From Candidatus Pacearchaeota archaeon (lineage in GTDB: Archaea > Nanoarchaeota > Nanoarchaeia > Pacearchaeales > GW2011-AR1): a stretch of 7,127 bases of DNA. How positions within the stretch are numbered: the stretch's first letter is position 1; each line of letters starts with the position of its first letter. Both the position numbers and the translations under genes were made by a program. Location: assembly GCA_023228245.1 (NCBI GenBank), contig JALOBN010000053.1:8018-15144 (forward strand). The letters run 5' to 3'. The notes under the pieces were generated by a model, which was not told the DNA's origin, made no database searches, and saw only the letters and a list, made by a program, of their open reading frames with translations. This document shows, one piece after another, positions 5,850 to 7,127 of the stretch.

Positions 5850-5923
5850 TGGGGAGTGGAGCAGTTGGCTAGCTCGGTTGCCTCATAAGCAACAGGTCGA
5901 AGGTTCAAGTCCTTTCTCCCCTA
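5850..5923 (+). tRNA. tRNA-Met-type (anticodon CAT; could be Ile2 if lysidine-modified)
   Basis: The cloverleaf folds cleanly: acceptor 5850-5856 with 5916-5922, D-stem GAGC/GCTC (5859-5862, 5872-5875), anticodon stem GTTGC/GCAAC (5877-5881, 5889-5893), loop CTCATAA with anticodon CAT at 5884-5886, variable loop AGGTC, and T-arm GAAGG-TTCAAGT-CCTTT (5899-5915). The discriminator base is A5923 and CCA is not encoded. The first acceptor pair is a T-T mismatch (5850/5922); the other six pair. The anticodon stem lacks the GGG/CCC pairs of initiator tRNA, so it is an elongator Met or, with C34 changed to lysidine, an Ile tRNA reading AUA. There is no promoter of its own: it starts 6 bases after the preceding stop, so it must be cut from an operon transcript by host RNases. 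Phage tRNAs usually supplement host codon supply or replace tRNAs destroyed in defence. Confidence 0.9.
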
Positions 5924-5927
5924 CTTT

Positions 5928-5944
5928 TGAAGTGCAACACTTCA
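5928..5944 (+). other. Small perfect hairpin after the tRNA
   Basis: TGAAGTG-caa-CACTTCA forms a perfect 7-pair stem with a 3-base loop, 4 bases after the tRNA discriminator. It is not followed by a T-run, so it is not a classic terminator. It may guide trimming of the tRNA 3' trailer or protect the upstream transcript. Confidence 0.5.
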
Positions 5945-5965
5945 GCGCGATGCGAGTAAGTGATA

Positions 5966-6001
5966 GCTACGGTTGACTCATAATCAGCCGTAGCACTTTT
6001 T
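5966..6001 (+). terminator. Hairpin copying the tRNA anticodon arm, with trailing T-run
   Basis: An 11-pair stem (5966-5976 with 5984-5994, one G-T wobble) closes a 7-base loop CTCATAA, the same loop as in the tRNA upstream, and is followed by AC and five Ts (5997-6001). It could act as a weak intrinsic terminator. The 18 bases 5971-5988 match the tRNA anticodon arm (5876-5893) at 15 positions; the C-G closing pair is replaced by A-T, so pairing is kept. No D-arm, T-arm or acceptor can be built around it, so it is not a complete tRNA. Confidence 0.55.
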
Positions 6002-6071
6002 GATCTTTCACAATTAAACCGGGAAACTTCCTGAAAGGCTGGCCTGCCGATCTTGAAGGGAACCAAAACAC

Positions 6072-6112
6072 AAAAAGGCATGACGGTGCCGTTACATCGT
6101 TGTGCCTTTTTT
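6072..6112 (+). terminator. Strong intrinsic terminator before the portal-like gene
   Basis: AAAAAGGCATGACG (6072-6085) pairs with CGTTGTGCC plus TTTTT (6098-6111), giving about 14 pairs with two G-T wobbles, around a 12-base loop, with a T-run (6107-6112) on the right and an A-run on the left. It could stop transcription in both directions. As it lies 30 bases before the portal-like start, expression of the portal needs read-through, antitermination or a new promoter, none of which is evident. Confidence 0.75.
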
Positions 6113-6142
6113 CGTTTTTGGCTCACTCCCGGACAATACAAA

Positions 6143-7127
6143 ATGATCGACATTGATGATCCAACTCATCGTGCGCGTCTCTGGACTGCGATAAATCGTA
6201 GCCGAGATGCTATGGACATGTTCGATCAGGACCGGACGGAGATGATTCGAGACTTCGCTGGGCCGCTCTACTCTCCCTACGATCCGAAGCTCACTCCGCG
6301 GTACGTCAATCGGTTGAACCGCACGGCAACCACTTACACGACCTGGGCGGCATTCAATAATCCTCAATGCTCGATCGACAGCTTTGACCAGAGTCTTTGG
6401 CCGTTCTGCAAGAAGTACCAGAATGCAGTCAACAAGGTGGTTGCGAACATCGATTTCAAGACTACCCTGCGGGAATGCGTTCTGGATGCCTTCTTTCTCA
6501 TGGGAATATCGAAAGTTCGCATGGCAAGTGCCGGCATGAAGGAAGTCGAAGGATTTCCGAATGTCTGGCTCGACGTGGGGAAACCTTGGGTTGATCGGGT
6601 GAGTTTCTCCGATGCGATTCTCGATCTCCCCGGAAAGAGCTTGCGAACCATGCGGTTCTACGGTGATCGTTATCGGGCAAGCTGGGATGCCGTCAGAGAC
6701 CGTAAGGATTATGACCCCAAGGTTCGTGAAAAAATCTCCGCTTCATCGAAGAATAACGCAAATGTTACCGGCGACCGGGCCGATTCCATTGCCCTCGGTG
6801 ACTCGGTGGACGACGACGAACTCGAACCGATGTGCTGGCTGATGGATTTGTATCTTCCCCGCGAGAAGTTGTTCGTCACGATGTCGGCCGACCAAGAGGG
6901 ACTTGCCCCGCTTAAAGTCGAGGAGTGGACTGGATGCGAACGAGGGCCATACAAGTTCCTCACGTTCGGATATGTCCCCGACAATGTGATCCCGACAACT
7001 CCCGCTCAACAGTTGGTTTTGCTCGACCGGTTGATGAATATCCTCTATGGAACTCTCGCCGATCAAGCCAAGGCCCAAAAGAATATCACGCTCCTTGAAA
7101 AGGGCAATGAAGGCATTGGGGCAGCGG
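6143..7127 (+). CDS. Portal-like protein, N-terminal 328 residues
   Basis: The frame is open from the ATG at 6143 to the right edge with no stop, so the C-terminus is missing. Portal proteins form the dodecameric ring at the head vertex through which TerL pumps DNA. Supporting features are the helical N-terminus followed by DFAGPLYSPYDPK (38-49) and a segment leading to FNNPQ (71-75), an acidic middle (DSVDDDELEP, 220-229), and the stretch EWTGCERGPYKFLTFGYVPDN (261-281), then TTPAQQLVLLDRLMNILYGTLADQAKAQKN (285-314). This last pattern, a 'GPY...hGF..VP.N..P..P' strand region followed by a long helix with 'QA..QKN', is as I recall it from portal proteins of tailed phages. Position after TerL agrees. 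The ribosome binding site is poor (CCGGA, 8 bases upstream). I cannot confirm the family without a profile search. Confidence 0.75.
   Translation, partial: MIDIDDPTHRARLWTAINRSRDAMDMFDQDRTEMIRDFAGPLYSPYDPKLTPRYVNRLNRTATTYTTWAAFNNPQCSIDSFDQSLWPFCKKYQNAVNKVVANIDFKTTLRECVLDAFFLMGISKVRMASAGMKEVEGFPNVWLDVGKPWVDRVSFSDAILDLPGKSLRTMRFYGDRYRASWDAVRDRKDYDPKVREKISASSKNNANVTGDRADSIALGDSVDDDELEPMCWLMDLYLPREKLFVTMSADQEGLAPLKVEEWTGCERGPYKFLTFGYVPDNVIPTTPAQQLVLLDRLMNILYGTLADQAKAQKNITLLEKGNEGIGAA

Noticed and set aside
5945..6030. A second complete tRNA gene around the CTCATAA hairpin
   Set aside because: Only the anticodon arm can be formed; I could build no D-arm, T-arm with a TTCNA loop or acceptor stem around it.
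6092..7078. Several minus-strand frames and short plus-strand frames over the right end
   Set aside because: They are shadows of the portal-like frame, which is open from 6143 to the edge and has coherent protein features.
1..7127. CRISPR array, insertion sequence or integrase attachment site
   Set aside because: No regularly spaced repeats, transposase or integrase genes, or terminal inverted repeats were seen. The tRNA is flanked by phage genes and shows no duplicated 3' end that would mark an attachment site.

Overview
The window looks like part of a tailed double-stranded DNA phage or prophage. The anchor is a head-packaging module read rightwards: a probable small-subunit-like protein, two small proteins, a large terminase subunit (TerL), one unknown protein, a tRNA gene and the first 328 residues of a portal-like protein that runs off the right edge. 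The host cannot be fixed from this sequence. The style of the TerL and portal proteins reminds me of phages and prophages of Planctomycetota, but that is recollection and weak inference.

Layout. (1) Bases 1-814 form a leftward operon of three short genes (the leftmost cut by the window edge): a short protein of unknown function, a Cys/His protein that may bind zinc, and a possible winged-helix protein. A very good sigma70-type promoter (787-814, minus strand) drives them. Each gene carries the same leader element, TAACCGCTA, just before its ribosome binding site. (2) Bases 815-1145 are a divergent control region with GTAAG/CTTAC half-sites and a rightward promoter at 1050-1077. (3) Bases 1146-1541 encode a small protein with the FGxxKG motif of the DUF3820 / exodeoxyribonuclease X C-terminal type. 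(4) Bases 1542-2000 are non-coding, with short direct repeats and paired G6 tracts, just ahead of the packaging genes. (5) Bases 2001-5843 hold five tightly packed genes, several with overlapping stops and starts, including a protein with a twin-arginine-like signal and TerL. (6) Bases 5850-6112 are an RNA-rich interruption: tRNA-Met-type (CAU), a small hairpin, a second hairpin that repeats the tRNA anticodon arm with a compensatory base-pair change, and a strong terminator. (7) Base 6143 to the end is the portal-like gene.

How it fits together: TerL would cut and pump DNA through the portal during head filling, and the upstream genes are placed where small terminase subunits usually lie. 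The leftward operon and its repeated leaders look like a small, separately controlled accessory or early unit. The most unusual items are the anticodon-arm mimic beside the tRNA, the repeated leader element and the exported-protein signal inside a packaging operon.
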